A stretch of DNA of 64,000 nucleotides. Origin: Aquiflexum balticum DSM 16537. Lineage in GTDB: Bacteria > Bacteroidota > Bacteroidia > Cytophagales > Cyclobacteriaceae. Each line of letters opens with the position of its first letter. Position 1 is the stretch's first letter. Where the stretch lies: assembly GCF_900176595.1 (NCBI RefSeq), contig NZ_LT838813.1, positions 2,684,001-2,748,000 on the forward strand, in the 5' to 3' direction. A program made the translations under genes and the position numbers. The notes under the pieces are model-generated. The model made no database searches and was not told the DNA's origin. It worked only from the letters and a program-made list of their open reading frames with translations. Below, in pieces: positions 44,936-54,571 of this stretch.

Positions 44936-46417
44936 ATGACAAAGAAACATAAGGAACCCTCTATACCCGAAGCATTATTTCCGATAGCTTTTCTCATAGT
45001 TTTACTCGTCATCAACATTTGGATATTTGGTACAGAGGGACTTTCAGGTTCCAATCAAATGGTTTTGGTGATATCGTCTGCCGTGGCTGCATTGGTGGCA
45101 GTATTCAGGCTTAACATCAAATGGGAAATCCTGCAGGATGGCATTGTCAAGAGTATATCCTCGGCTATGTCAAGCATTTTGATTTTGCTTTTGATAGGAT
45201 CTCTTGCTGGTACTTGGATGCTCAGCGGTATAGTGCCTGCCATGATATATTATGGTTTACAGATTTTGAATCCGACCATATTTCTTATTGCAGCTTGCAT
45301 TGTAAGTGCTATTGTTTCGGTTGCCACTGGAAGTAGTTGGACTACAGTTGCTACGGTTGGCGTTGCGCTTCTGGGGATAGGAAGGGCATTGGGCTTTGAA
45401 GAAGGCATTATCGCCGGCGCGATTATTTCGGGAGCTTATTTCGGGGATAAGATGTCACCTTTGTCAGATACCACCAACCTAGCTCCTGCGATGGCAGGAA
45501 CGGATTTGTTTACCCATATCCGACATATGACCAAAACCACATTTCCAACTATGATTATCACGTTGATTATTTTTGGGATTATAGGTTTTACGTCAGGTGC
45601 TGAAGGTTCAGTCGGTCAGGTCAAAGAGATTTCGGCAGTTATTTTGGAAAATTTCAATATCAATGGCTGGCTTTTTATTGTTCCATTGGTAGTGATAGGA
45701 ATGATTGTTAAGAAAATCCCTGCTGTACCTGCTTTACTCACAGGGGCTCTACTTGGAGGTGTTTTTGCCATCATTTTCCAGCCTGAGGTAATCAGACTTA
45801 TAGCCAATGAAGCTGATTCCAGCATGGTTTACCAATCATTCAAGGCTGTCATGATGGCACTATATGGAGAAATAAGTGTTATCACTTCGAATGATGTAGT
45901 AAATGAATTGCTGATTACAAGAGGAATGGCAGGAATGTTGAACACCATTTGGTTGATTGTATGTGCCATGGCCTTTGGAGGAATTATGGAAGAAAGCGGA
46001 ATGCTGAGGGTGTTGGCAGAAGCGGTAATCAGGAAAGTCCACTCTGTGGGTTCACTGATAGCATCAACGGCAGCGACTTGTGTTTTCTTCAATGTCACAA
46101 CATCCGATCAGTATTTGGCTATTTTGGTTCCCGGAAGAATGTACGCTGATATTTACAGGAAACGAGGACTGAAACCCGAAAACCTTAGTAGAACCTTGGA
46201 AGATAGCGCGACTGTGACTTCAGTATTGATTCCTTGGAATACATGTGGTGCAACTCAAGCCTCCGTCTTAGGTGTAGCCACTTTAACTTATGCACCATAT
46301 TGTTTTTTCAATATCATCAGTCCGTTTATGACCATCTTATTTGGTTATCTTAAATTGGGTATCAATTATTACAGTGAAGAGGAAATGTTGGAAATTAAAA
46401 AGGAGTTTGCGGTATGA
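44936..46417 (+). CDS. NhaC-family sodium:proton antiporter
   Basis: The ATG at 44936 (493 residues) is chosen over the TTG one codon earlier. About 11-12 membrane helices are evident. Family motifs are SVATGSSWTTVATVG, GAIISGAYFGDKMSPLSDTTNLAPA and a C-terminal repeat with STAATCVFFNVTTSDQYLAI and DSATVTSVLIPWNTCGA. NhaC proteins exchange external H+ for internal Na+; some relatives move amine or malate. The stop overlaps the next start (ATGA at 46414-46417). Confidence 0.9.
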   Translation: MTKKHKEPSIPEALFPIAFLIVLLVINIWIFGTEGLSGSNQMVLVISSAVAALVAVFRLNIKWEILQDGIVKSISSAMSSILILLLIGSLAGTWMLSGIVPAMIYYGLQILNPTIFLIAACIVSAIVSVATGSSWTTVATVGVALLGIGRALGFEEGIIAGAIISGAYFGDKMSPLSDTTNLAPAMAGTDLFTHIRHMTKTTFPTMIITLIIFGIIGFTSGAEGSVGQVKEISAVILENFNINGWLFIVPLVVIGMIVKKIPAVPALLTGALLGGVFAIIFQPEVIRLIANEADSSMVYQSFKAVMMALYGEISVITSNDVVNELLITRGMAGMLNTIWLIVCAMAFGGIMEESGMLRVLAEAVIRKVHSVGSLIASTAATCVFFNVTTSDQYLAILVPGRMYADIYRKRGLKPENLSRTLEDSATVTSVLIPWNTCGATQASVLGVATLTYAPYCFFNIISPFMTILFGYLKLGINYYSEEEMLEIKKEFAV

Positions 46418-47016
46418 TTCCAAAAAAGATCTCAAAAACTGAAATCATGGATTTGCCTTTGGGGCAGTTTGAGGGAGAAATAATATTAATAGATAAACCT
46501 ACTCAGATAGTGGATGTGGTCAAAGAGCTTTCCAGTGAAAATCTAATAGGTTTTGATACGGAAACCAGACCTTCATTTACCAAAGGCAGGCAACATCAGG
46601 TTGCCCTTTTGCAGTTGGCTACAAAGGATGTGGCATTTTTGATCAGGGTCAATCAGATTGGAATGCCTGGAGCAATCAAAGAATTGCTTGAAACCAAACA
46701 AATTGTCAAGATCGGTGCTGCTGTCAGAGATGACCTTAAAGCCCTCAGCAAGTTAAGAGAAACATTTGCACCACAGAGTTTCTATGATCTCAATGAGGAA
46801 TTAAAAAGAGTGGGATTTGAAAATGTTGGTGTAAGGAATCTTGCAGCAATGGTTCTGAATGTCAGGATCTCAAAATCCGAACAAGTATCCAATTGGGAAG
46901 CCCCTGTACTCTCGGAAAAACAATTGCTTTATGCAGCTACTGATGCTTGGGCCTGTTTGGAAATTTACAATAAATTAAGTTACCAAGGATACCTTGAGGG
47001 AACTTTCAATCCTTAG
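46414..47016 (+). CDS. 3'-5' exonuclease domain protein (DEDDy, RNase D-like)
   Basis: The 200 residues carry the DEDDy motifs: Exo I GFDTETRP (D and E), Exo II KIGAAVRDDLKAL, and Exo III YAATDAWACLEIY with the catalytic Tyr and Asp. It has no HRDC domain, unlike full-length RNase D, so it is a stand-alone exonuclease core. The substrate may be small RNA or single-stranded DNA. Its ATG sits on the stop of the antiporter gene and translation is probably coupled. Its 3' end overlaps the converging YigZ gene by 11 bases. Confidence 0.9.
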   Translation: MIPKKISKTEIMDLPLGQFEGEIILIDKPTQIVDVVKELSSENLIGFDTETRPSFTKGRQHQVALLQLATKDVAFLIRVNQIGMPGAIKELLETKQIVKIGAAVRDDLKALSKLRETFAPQSFYDLNEELKRVGFENVGVRNLAAMVLNVRISKSEQVSNWEAPVLSEKQLLYAATDAWACLEIYNKLSYQGYLEGTFNP

Positions 47017-47647
47017 AAAATTCAAGACCTTCAAGTTTTTCAAATTTTGAAATAACCTCATCCATCAAACCTTCCCGGACCAATAATGATATTTTACAAT
47101 CATTGTCAAACTGTTGATTGATGATTTCCAGGTCATAATCCTTGATGATTTTCATCACATCATTCATTGACAAATAGTCAAATTGGAGTTTGACCTTGTG
47201 CTTTACTATTGCCTCTACAATGATATTATTGGAAATGGCTTCTGCTGCAGCAGTTCTATAAGCTGAAATCAATCCACCTACACCCAACTTCACCCCGCCA
47301 AAATACCTCACCACAACAATAAGGACATTGGTGAGTTGGTTGGACCTGATCTGACCTAGAATTGGATCTCCTGCGGAATGATTGGGCTCACCATCATCGT
47401 TGGCCCTGAAAATCTCCCTGTCCTTTCCCAAAACATAGGCATAGCAATGATGCCTTGCATCATGAAACTTTTTTCTTAAAATTTCGAGTTTTTCTTTTAC
47501 TTCATCTTCATTGGAAGCAGGAAAGGCAAATGACAGAAACTTGCTGCCCTTTTCTTTGTAAAGTCCTTCAGAATCATCTGAAATGGTAAGATATGTATCT
47601 GTGGTATCCAAAACTAAGTTGATTGATTTGAGCAAACACTTGGTCAA
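47006..47647 (-). CDS. YigZ/IMPACT family protein
   Basis: The protein has up to 213 residues. It has no ATG near its start: the choices are TTG at 47647 or TTG at 47611, and the second (LDTTDTYLTI) looks closer to the usual family N-terminus. Family motifs are GSKFLSFAFP, DARHHCYAYVLG, NDDGEPNHSAGDPILGQI and VVVRYFGGVKLGVGGLISAYR. These proteins are related to IMPACT and have a ribosomal protein S5-like fold; a role in translation control is suspected. Confidence 0.9.
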   Translation of the reverse strand: MTKCLLKSINLVLDTTDTYLTISDDSEGLYKEKGSKFLSFAFPASNEDEVKEKLEILRKKFHDARHHCYAYVLGKDREIFRANDDGEPNHSAGDPILGQIRSNQLTNVLIVVVRYFGGVKLGVGGLISAYRTAAAEAISNNIIVEAIVKHKVKLQFDYLSMNDVMKIIKDYDLEIINQQFDNDCKISLLVREGLMDEVISKFEKLEGLEFSKD

Positions 47648-47866
47648 TTATTTGGCTTTTGGGCCTGATGTTTATAACTTAAAATGAAACTTATTTCAAT
47701 CTTGTAGCAGGTATTTTAAAATAATAATCCTCATAAAACAAATTAACCTACATTTGGATAAGTTTTCAAGTTAAAGAATTAATTTAGAAGAAGATTATAT
47801 CGGAAGATAAACACCAATTCGAGAGTTGAATGGTATAATGCTAAGATAAATAAATCATTTTTCATT

Positions 47867-48823
47867 ATGGTCACAAATCCTTTGGTAACCATTATCCTTA
47901 CCTCGTATAATCAGGACTTGTTTGTGAAGGATGCCTTGGAAAGTGTTCGTGTCCAGGATTATACAAATATCGAACTAATTGTGGTGGATAATGGAAGTTT
48001 GGACAATTCACCTGCTGTAATCAAATACTGGTTTGAAAAAAATATAATTAATTTCCCGTATACCTGTATTTTTCGGGAAAAACCACTTCCTTATTGTAAG
48101 TCTTTCAATTCAGCATTTTCAAGTGCAAGGGGCAAATACCTTATTGACCTTTCGGGAGATGATATGCTTTCGAGAGACCATATTTCTTTATCAGTGGCAA
48201 AGCTTCAGGATTATTTAGGTTCAGCATGTTGCTTTTCTGATGTTCTGCTAGTTGAAAAAAGTGGTAGAAAGCGGACCTTTTATAAGAGAAGCCCATCTGG
48301 GAAATTGAAACAAAAAGTGAGAATGGGGGACATATACAAAGATATTGTGAAAAAGTATGTTCTGCCTTCCGCATCCTTGGTATTCGATGCTGATATATTC
48401 CGGAAAGAGGGTGGGTACGATGAAGAGCTTGTTTATGAAGATTTTGATATTATGGTTCGCTTGGCAAGGGAATACCAATTTGTTTTTACCAATCATATTG
48501 GTGTTAAGAAAAGAATACACCCTAAATCCTTTTCAGCTTCCCAATACAAAGCCAAAAACTCCGAAATGTTGCCTTCTACTTTGAAAGTTTGTCAAAAAAT
48601 CCATAAAATGAACAGATCTTCCAAAGAAAAACGGGCCTTGTTATTTCGGGTGATGCATGAAGCCAAACATGCCCTTTGGTCTGCAAATTTTGATGTGGCA
48701 AAAGGATTTATTGATTTGGCGGAAGAATTGAATCCCAAAGCAGCAAAATTAAATTGGTATAAGAAATGGCTAAAATATAGGTGGGATTTTTCAGGGCTTT
48801 ATCTATTCTTAAAAAAGAATTAG
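47867..48823 (+). CDS. Family 2 glycosyltransferase
   Basis: This 318-residue GT-A enzyme has the nucleotide-binding strands VTIILTSYNQDLFVKDALES and IELIVVDNGSLDNSPAV, a DxD-like motif in LSGDDMLSRDH and the acceptor-side YDEELVYEDFDIMVRLAREY. No membrane helix is present. It likely adds a sugar to a surface polysaccharide, but no other polysaccharide genes lie around it. Its stop interlocks with that of the M16 gene (TTAG at 48820-48823). Confidence 0.88.
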   Translation: MVTNPLVTIILTSYNQDLFVKDALESVRVQDYTNIELIVVDNGSLDNSPAVIKYWFEKNIINFPYTCIFREKPLPYCKSFNSAFSSARGKYLIDLSGDDMLSRDHISLSVAKLQDYLGSACCFSDVLLVEKSGRKRTFYKRSPSGKLKQKVRMGDIYKDIVKKYVLPSASLVFDADIFRKEGGYDEELVYEDFDIMVRLAREYQFVFTNHIGVKKRIHPKSFSASQYKAKNSEMLPSTLKVCQKIHKMNRSSKEKRALLFRVMHEAKHALWSANFDVAKGFIDLAEELNPKAAKLNWYKKWLKYRWDFSGLYLFLKKN

Positions 48824-50091
48824 CCTACAATTACCTCGACCATATTTTCTCTATGGAAATATTTGTTTCCGATTCTAATGATGTCCTCCGGGCTAAAATT
48901 TAGAATATAGTCAAGTTGGTTTTGAAAAAAACCAAAATCAAGTCCGGATTGATGGATTGATTTGAACCTGCTGATAAGCTCAAAACCGGAACTGAATTGG
49001 GTAAGTAATTTGCCTACCATATAGTTCCGGACAGTATCCAGTTCATTTTGCGAAATGGGGACAGTTTGAAGTAAAAATATCTCCTTATAAATCTCCTCAA
49101 TGACTTCATCAGCATTTTCTTTGATCACATCTGCCATGACTACCCAATAATCCGAGGATTTTAAACTTCCCAAACTACTGCTAATTCCATAAGTATGTCC
49201 CTTTTCCTCTCTGATGTTTTTGATAAGACGGCTGCCAAAATATCCGCCAAGAATGGTGTTAAAAACCAACAGTGGAATATAATCGGGGTGGGTTTTTGGA
49301 ATCATGTGACAACCTATCCGGATACTGCTTTGGACAGACTTTTCTTTTTCTTCTGAGAACCTAAAATTTGAACCATTGACAAAGTTCTGATTGGATTGAA
49401 TTCTATTATGAACAGGTAATGTTTCAAAAAAACCTGTGATACGCTCAAATTCCTTTGAATCTATATTTCCTGTCAGAAATAATTCAGGATTAGTCCATAG
49501 GTTACTTTCATAAAAGCCCATCAGGTCATTTTTTTCAAATTTATTGACATCACTTTCATCCGCTATTTGTCCAAAAGGGTGATTTTCGCCAAAAAGAGAC
49601 TTTCTGAAAAGCTGTGAAGCCCGATGCCCGTTTTGTTCTTTCTGGATAGAAATATTGAGGGCTTTTTGTTTCTTCCTTTTTGCCAATTCTTTTTCCGGAA
49701 AAGTTGCCTCTGTCAGCAATTCTCTAAAAATGGGCAATACACTGGAAAAATGTTTTTTGGTTGTAAGCAAAGATATTCCGAGATATTCAAAACCTATATG
49801 GGGTTCAACTTCAGAAGCGAAGGTATCAAAGATATCGTCCAACTCATTGCCGCTTTTGGAATTTGTGCCTTCCAATAGCATCTGTAGGGTAAAGGAAGGA
49901 ACCAATAGTTTTTCAAAAGGTATTGAAAAGGGGTCTGACCCAGAACTGATTTCAATCTTTATAGCATCTATTTCAGGTGTTGGAATGAAAAAAACAGGGA
50001 CTCCGTTTGAGAGAGTCCTGGATTCTGGTTTTGGGAAATTAATTTCGCTGGGTATCCGAAATTCCGGTGCTTTGGATCTGTCTAAGATCAT
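48820..50091 (-). CDS. M16-family peptidase-like protein without the zinc motif
   Basis: This 423-residue protein has the two-domain M16 fold (NGVPVFFIPTPEIDAIKIEI at the start, then LIKNIREEKGHTYGISSS in the second domain, with the R/Y pair for substrate binding). The HxxEH motif is absent: the site reads FTLQMLLEGT. It is thus like the non-catalytic subunit of a dimeric M16 peptidase. No catalytic partner lies in the window. There is no signal peptide. Its ATG overlaps the porV stop by four bases, placing it in the T9SS operon. Confidence 0.85.
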   Translation of the reverse strand: MILDRSKAPEFRIPSEINFPKPESRTLSNGVPVFFIPTPEIDAIKIEISSGSDPFSIPFEKLLVPSFTLQMLLEGTNSKSGNELDDIFDTFASEVEPHIGFEYLGISLLTTKKHFSSVLPIFRELLTEATFPEKELAKRKKQKALNISIQKEQNGHRASQLFRKSLFGENHPFGQIADESDVNKFEKNDLMGFYESNLWTNPELFLTGNIDSKEFERITGFFETLPVHNRIQSNQNFVNGSNFRFSEEKEKSVQSSIRIGCHMIPKTHPDYIPLLVFNTILGGYFGSRLIKNIREEKGHTYGISSSLGSLKSSDYWVVMADVIKENADEVIEEIYKEIFLLQTVPISQNELDTVRNYMVGKLLTQFSSGFELISRFKSIHQSGLDFGFFQNQLDYILNFSPEDIIRIGNKYFHRENMVEVIVG

Positions 50092-51305
50092 TTGCTGGGG
50101 AAAGTATAAGCCAATGAAAGCCTTAATGTCTCCCCTAAAGGATGGTTTTGAACCTGAGGAACCAAGTAAGAAAAATCAAATCCAAGTTGTTTGTATTTGA
50201 TTCCTACACCCATGGTGAAATATCTTCTGCCGCCTTTATTGGGATTTTCATAAAAGTATCCGGTCCTTAAAGCAAATACCTGATTATAAATATACTCCGC
50301 ACCGAATGAGATCATGATTTCCTGCATTTCTTCGGAAAAGCCATCAGGCGCATCTACAAATGATGTAAACATGGCGTTGATCAAAGGTCTATCCGGATCC
50401 CTACCTCTTTCAATTATAAAATCCCCGGTGTTTGGGTCAGTAACCAATTGTCCATTTTCATCAGTTTGCAGAATAGGCGGAGATGGTACCATCAATTTGT
50501 TGAGGTCCAATGTGAAAGTCAAAGAATTGTATTCATTGAGATTCATGAGGTAGGCGGTTCCTATTCTGAAATTAGTCGGAATAAAATCCAAATCATCAGC
50601 ACTGTTGTAAGTGATTTTGGGTCCTATATTGGTAATCGTCATACCCCAGGACCATACTCCTATCCTGTCTCCCGTCAAAACCTCTGTGTTGTAATAAATA
50701 CCTACATCTGTGCCTATACTGACACCTGGCCGGCTTTCTGTACCGCTTGCTGAAGATAAATTTCCAGAAAGGTTGGAATGTATGAATCTTCCTGAAATCC
50801 CAAGACTGAATTTGTCAGATAACTTCCTTGAATATGTTCCGCCAATAGCGATATCTCTTGGGGTAAATTCTCCCAATTCATTGCCTCTGCCATCTGTCAG
50901 TTGAATATCACCCATGTTAAAATACCTGAGGTCAAAACCCCAAGCAGAAACATTGTCTATTTTTCTATAGAATGTCAGGTAACTTAATGACATGTCATTG
51001 ACTAATCTCCCCAACCAAGGTGAATAGGAAAGAGAAACGCCCATATCGTCTTCGATGAAAGCCAATTTACCGGCATTCCAATGTGCTGAAAAAACATCAG
51101 GACTTGTAGCTACACCTGCATCGCCCATGCCGGAATGACGGCTATCAGGCGCAAAATTTAAGAAAGGTACGGCAGTGGTAATTACCCTTCTGTTAGGATC
51201 CTGACCTGAAACTATGGATGAGTTTTGGGCCATTAATTGAAAAGACATAAGGAATATCCCTGCAAAAATGGATAGATTAAACGTCGATTTTATCTGTTTT
51301 CTCAT
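50088..51305 (-). CDS. porV: T9SS outer membrane protein PorV
   Basis: PorV is a FadL-like outer membrane barrel that shuttles T9SS cargo from the SprA translocon to the PorU sortase. The 405 residues have a signal peptide (about 1-26) and the typical start TTAVPFLNFAPDSRHSGMGDAGVATSPDV, followed by barrel strands and the C-terminal aromatic strand (LRLSLAYTF) for BAM insertion. The gene directly follows porU (ATGA overlap at 51302-51305). Confidence 0.95.
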   Translation of the reverse strand: MRKQIKSTFNLSIFAGIFLMSFQLMAQNSSIVSGQDPNRRVITTAVPFLNFAPDSRHSGMGDAGVATSPDVFSAHWNAGKLAFIEDDMGVSLSYSPWLGRLVNDMSLSYLTFYRKIDNVSAWGFDLRYFNMGDIQLTDGRGNELGEFTPRDIAIGGTYSRKLSDKFSLGISGRFIHSNLSGNLSSASGTESRPGVSIGTDVGIYYNTEVLTGDRIGVWSWGMTITNIGPKITYNSADDLDFIPTNFRIGTAYLMNLNEYNSLTFTLDLNKLMVPSPPILQTDENGQLVTDPNTGDFIIERGRDPDRPLINAMFTSFVDAPDGFSEEMQEIMISFGAEYIYNQVFALRTGYFYENPNKGGRRYFTMGVGIKYKQLGFDFSYLVPQVQNHPLGETLRLSLAYTFPSK

Positions 51306-54300
51306 TTAATAATAATTTTACCGCTCTTTGAATCAGAGGAACCGTCTTTTTCAGATGTGAGCACTAATTTGTAAATATAAGTTCCTTTTACGGGATAATA
51401 TGTCTTTGAACGGAAAAAAATCCATTCAAAATCGTCCAGTAAAAAATCAGCTTCTACATAACGTTTTGTAGATTTGAATATTGTACTTCCCAGAATAGAA
51501 TAAACCTCAATTTCCATGATTAAGTTTTCAGTAACTCTATTATGGGTAACCTGAAATTTACTTTGAACGGTTGTAGGATTAGGATAGGTGGTATGTGAAA
51601 GGATTTTAAGTTGTAAGCTCCCTTTTATTTCTATAGATTCAGAAACCTCCGAACGATTGCCCAAATTATCCCATGCAATCAGGGTAATATTGTTGGTACC
51701 TTCACGTAGGTTTTTGATTATTGTATTGATTATTCCTTTTTGGAACCCATTTTCAATAGCTATATAATTTTGGTTCAGTACTATTGGATTTTGGTCATTG
51801 ACCAGGAGAATAATGTCCTGACCTATATTTTGCGATGAGATGTTCATGCCACTTTCATCTTCCAGCAAAATTCTCAAAGGCAGGGTAGGAGAAGGGAACT
51901 TACTGGGTGCTGCTACCAATTCATCGCTATATAGCATTTGGATCTTTGGTCCTTCCACATCAGAATTTTGGAATAAAGAACTGCCTCCAATTGGGATTCT
52001 GACCGCACCCATTGCCTCTTCTGTTCCGTTATCGATTTGCCCGAATATTCTTATGGTACCTGTCCCTAAGCTGTAATCTATATTTTTTGGAATAAAAATA
52101 TCGGAGACAAAAGAGCCTTCCTGTATATTTCCCACCCCTTTAAAAAGGAGATTCTGTTCTTCCAAAAATTCAAAAGGCTCACTTTCATCACCTAGGGATT
52201 TCACTTTTTTCGGTTTATCGGTGATTTGCACCTCAAAATTCCCTGTGGAATTCCCTATTACTGCACCTGTTAAGGGGTCTTTGACCTTTCCAAGGAGCTG
52301 GATTTGTTGCATAGCCTTGAGGGTATCAGTTTCCATTTCAAGTTGCAAATCAATTAAGCTTTCTGCTTTAGTTTCCAATTCGGGTACAGCAAGTTTCATT
52401 GAAGGATCCCCTAACAGTGAAAAATTTCGGTTAAATGGACCGTTGAGGCTATTGTTTTTTGTGATTTTGAAAATCGTACCCAAATCCATCAATTCCCCGT
52501 TTGGTTTCTGAAAAACGGTTTCGATAAACGCCTTGTTCAGAGCGAAATTTATACTACTGAATACGGGTCGTCCTGTGGTAAGCATTCCTATCGCCCCCTT
52601 TCTCTGTGCGAAAAGCAACTCCTCAGCTGCTGATCTGATGAGTGGGCTGTCATGTCTTCCAAATTCACATGTTGCAGTTACAAATAAAGGCAGCAATGGA
52701 TTTTCAGGCCAATCATTTAAATCTGAAACAGAAAATACCCTTTCGGCTGTCAGAGTGGTTTCATTTCCGTGTCCGATATAATTCATAAACAATACCCCGT
52801 CTTTTATCGCATTCAGCATCGCCTCTTTAGCAACCGGAGAGCTTTGGGATGAGCCCGTTCGGACCTGTTCATATCTGTCGAGATACAATTTTTTGATCAA
52901 AAATTCAGGATGGTTTTCGGACAAAAATGCTGCATGGGCTTCTGCATCCCTCAAATGGATATTGTTATCCCCATCATCTGCAAAAAATGCAAGGTTTCTT
53001 TTCCAGTCGCCCGAGTTATTAATTCCTGTCTCATAAGAAATGATTTTATTGACCATTTCTTCTGATTCAACCAGATTTATGGCCGGAATTCTTCCTACCC
53101 CAATCATCAACTGCTCGTCTCCTGCATTGGATTCTACCCATTCTCCTTGGCCCCAATCAAGAAATCCAAGGTAATCATCCGAGCTGTAGGTTGTAAGAGG
53201 ATTGAGGCTGTTTCTTGAACTGTAAATTGGAATCAGGTTTGGTCTTCCCCCCAATTTTCCTTTATAATCATAGGTTCCTTTCCCAAACATCAGGACATTT
53301 TTCAACCTGTGGTCCTTTTGATAATGGAAAGCAAGAAAATTTCTTATTGCAGTAATATCCGTGGTTCCATAACCGAAATGGTCATAAATATCCTTTAAAC
53401 TGACGACCTGATTTGAAATGCCCAGGTTTGTTTTGTGGGCAGAGAGTCTTTCAGCCTGAGACCTCAACAGGTCATTGGTAATGATGATCAGTTCAGGTGA
53501 TGAGTCAAACTTTCTTATTGAATTACCCAAAATCCTGAAATCGGAAATCGTTGGTACTTCCTCTGGTGAGAAAACCGCTATTTTTTCACCTGATTTTAAA
53601 GTGGCTTGACCCTCAATTTCAAAAACCTGAAATGGATCCGATACATTCCAAACGGTATTCTCAGGTGAAAAGGCATTGACCTGTTGCTCCTCTAATTGAA
53701 AATAGATTCCTTTTTTCAAGGCCAGAGAATTGAAAGGAACAGAAATTATAGCATAATCCAAATATCCAGTGGCATTGATATCAGCACTTTGAAAAAGCAA
53801 ACTGAAATTGGCATTACCCGTAATGTTCAAAGATTTGGTGAAAATTTCTTCTCTGCCTTTGATGCCGTAGGTTGTATTTGGTATTGAAGCAATACTCAAT
53901 TGATCAATTTCCTGTGAATTTACATTGATCCTAAAAGTGGCAGCGCTCAGTGCCTGAGACATCAACTTTAGCGTCAGATTTATAGGGTTTAGACTTTCAC
54001 TTGGGATTTGCTGGACAAACTGTAATCTCTCACCGGTAAATATTGGCTTGGAATACCAATTTCTTCCCGAACCAAGTAAATTTGTTTCTTCCCATTTTTG
54101 GGCAAAAACCTGAAAAAGTAATCCGTTTTCTAATGGTTGTTCGATAGCTTCTGACTGATTGATTCCAATCTTATGGTCATTAAATTTTTCCCCAATAAGG
54201 TAAAACAACGTATCGGAGTAAATATGGTGGTGATATTCCGGCTTATTGTTTTGGATTTGGATCTGATGTGGGCCCTCCAAATAAAAAAACAGCTCTTTTT

Positions 54301-54571
54301 CTTTGATCTGCGTAGGGATTGACTGTAAATTGGTTTGTGTGCTATCCAGCTTTTGAGGAAGCATGCCGGGGAAACCAAAAACAGACACTTCATTTATTCC
54401 TGAAAATCCCAGACTGATAAGTTGACTTTCATTTATTTTGTAAACGCCTGATTCGGTTATTGGGAATTTGTAAAAAGTTCCGTTATCCTGAGCAATTGAC
54501 GGAAGGATTACAGATGTCAATGCCAGGAAGTAGGTTATGATAATTTTATATTTGATATTACTGATCAGCAT
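51302..54571 (-). CDS. porU: T9SS sortase PorU
   Basis: PorU is the surface C25 cysteine peptidase that removes the C-terminal sorting signal from T9SS cargo and attaches the cargo to lipid-linked anchors. The 1,089 residues begin with a signal peptide (about 1-27). The gingipain-like domain has catalytic H601 in NYIGHGNET and C635 in TATCEFGRHDSP, 34 residues apart as in gingipains. The C-terminus carries Ig-like parts and a T9SS sorting-like end (SHTTYPNPTTV... SGKIIIK). It overlaps pssA by 14 bases and porV by 4. Confidence 0.95.
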   Translation of the reverse strand: MLISNIKYKIIITYFLALTSVILPSIAQDNGTFYKFPITESGVYKINESQLISLGFSGINEVSVFGFPGMLPQKLDSTQTNLQSIPTQIKEKELFFYLEGPHQIQIQNNKPEYHHHIYSDTLFYLIGEKFNDHKIGINQSEAIEQPLENGLLFQVFAQKWEETNLLGSGRNWYSKPIFTGERLQFVQQIPSESLNPINLTLKLMSQALSAATFRINVNSQEIDQLSIASIPNTTYGIKGREEIFTKSLNITGNANFSLLFQSADINATGYLDYAIISVPFNSLALKKGIYFQLEEQQVNAFSPENTVWNVSDPFQVFEIEGQATLKSGEKIAVFSPEEVPTISDFRILGNSIRKFDSSPELIIITNDLLRSQAERLSAHKTNLGISNQVVSLKDIYDHFGYGTTDITAIRNFLAFHYQKDHRLKNVLMFGKGTYDYKGKLGGRPNLIPIYSSRNSLNPLTTYSSDDYLGFLDWGQGEWVESNAGDEQLMIGVGRIPAINLVESEEMVNKIISYETGINNSGDWKRNLAFFADDGDNNIHLRDAEAHAAFLSENHPEFLIKKLYLDRYEQVRTGSSQSSPVAKEAMLNAIKDGVLFMNYIGHGNETTLTAERVFSVSDLNDWPENPLLPLFVTATCEFGRHDSPLIRSAAEELLFAQRKGAIGMLTTGRPVFSSINFALNKAFIETVFQKPNGELMDLGTIFKITKNNSLNGPFNRNFSLLGDPSMKLAVPELETKAESLIDLQLEMETDTLKAMQQIQLLGKVKDPLTGAVIGNSTGNFEVQITDKPKKVKSLGDESEPFEFLEEQNLLFKGVGNIQEGSFVSDIFIPKNIDYSLGTGTIRIFGQIDNGTEEAMGAVRIPIGGSSLFQNSDVEGPKIQMLYSDELVAAPSKFPSPTLPLRILLEDESGMNISSQNIGQDIILLVNDQNPIVLNQNYIAIENGFQKGIINTIIKNLREGTNNITLIAWDNLGNRSEVSESIEIKGSLQLKILSHTTYPNPTTVQSKFQVTHNRVTENLIMEIEVYSILGSTIFKSTKRYVEADFLLDDFEWIFFRSKTYYPVKGTYIYKLVLTSEKDGSSDSKSGKIIIK

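Noticed and set aside
49655-50200. 181-codon plus-strand frame opposite the M16 and porV genes
   Set aside because: It is fully antisense to two well-supported genes and its product has no recognisable pattern.
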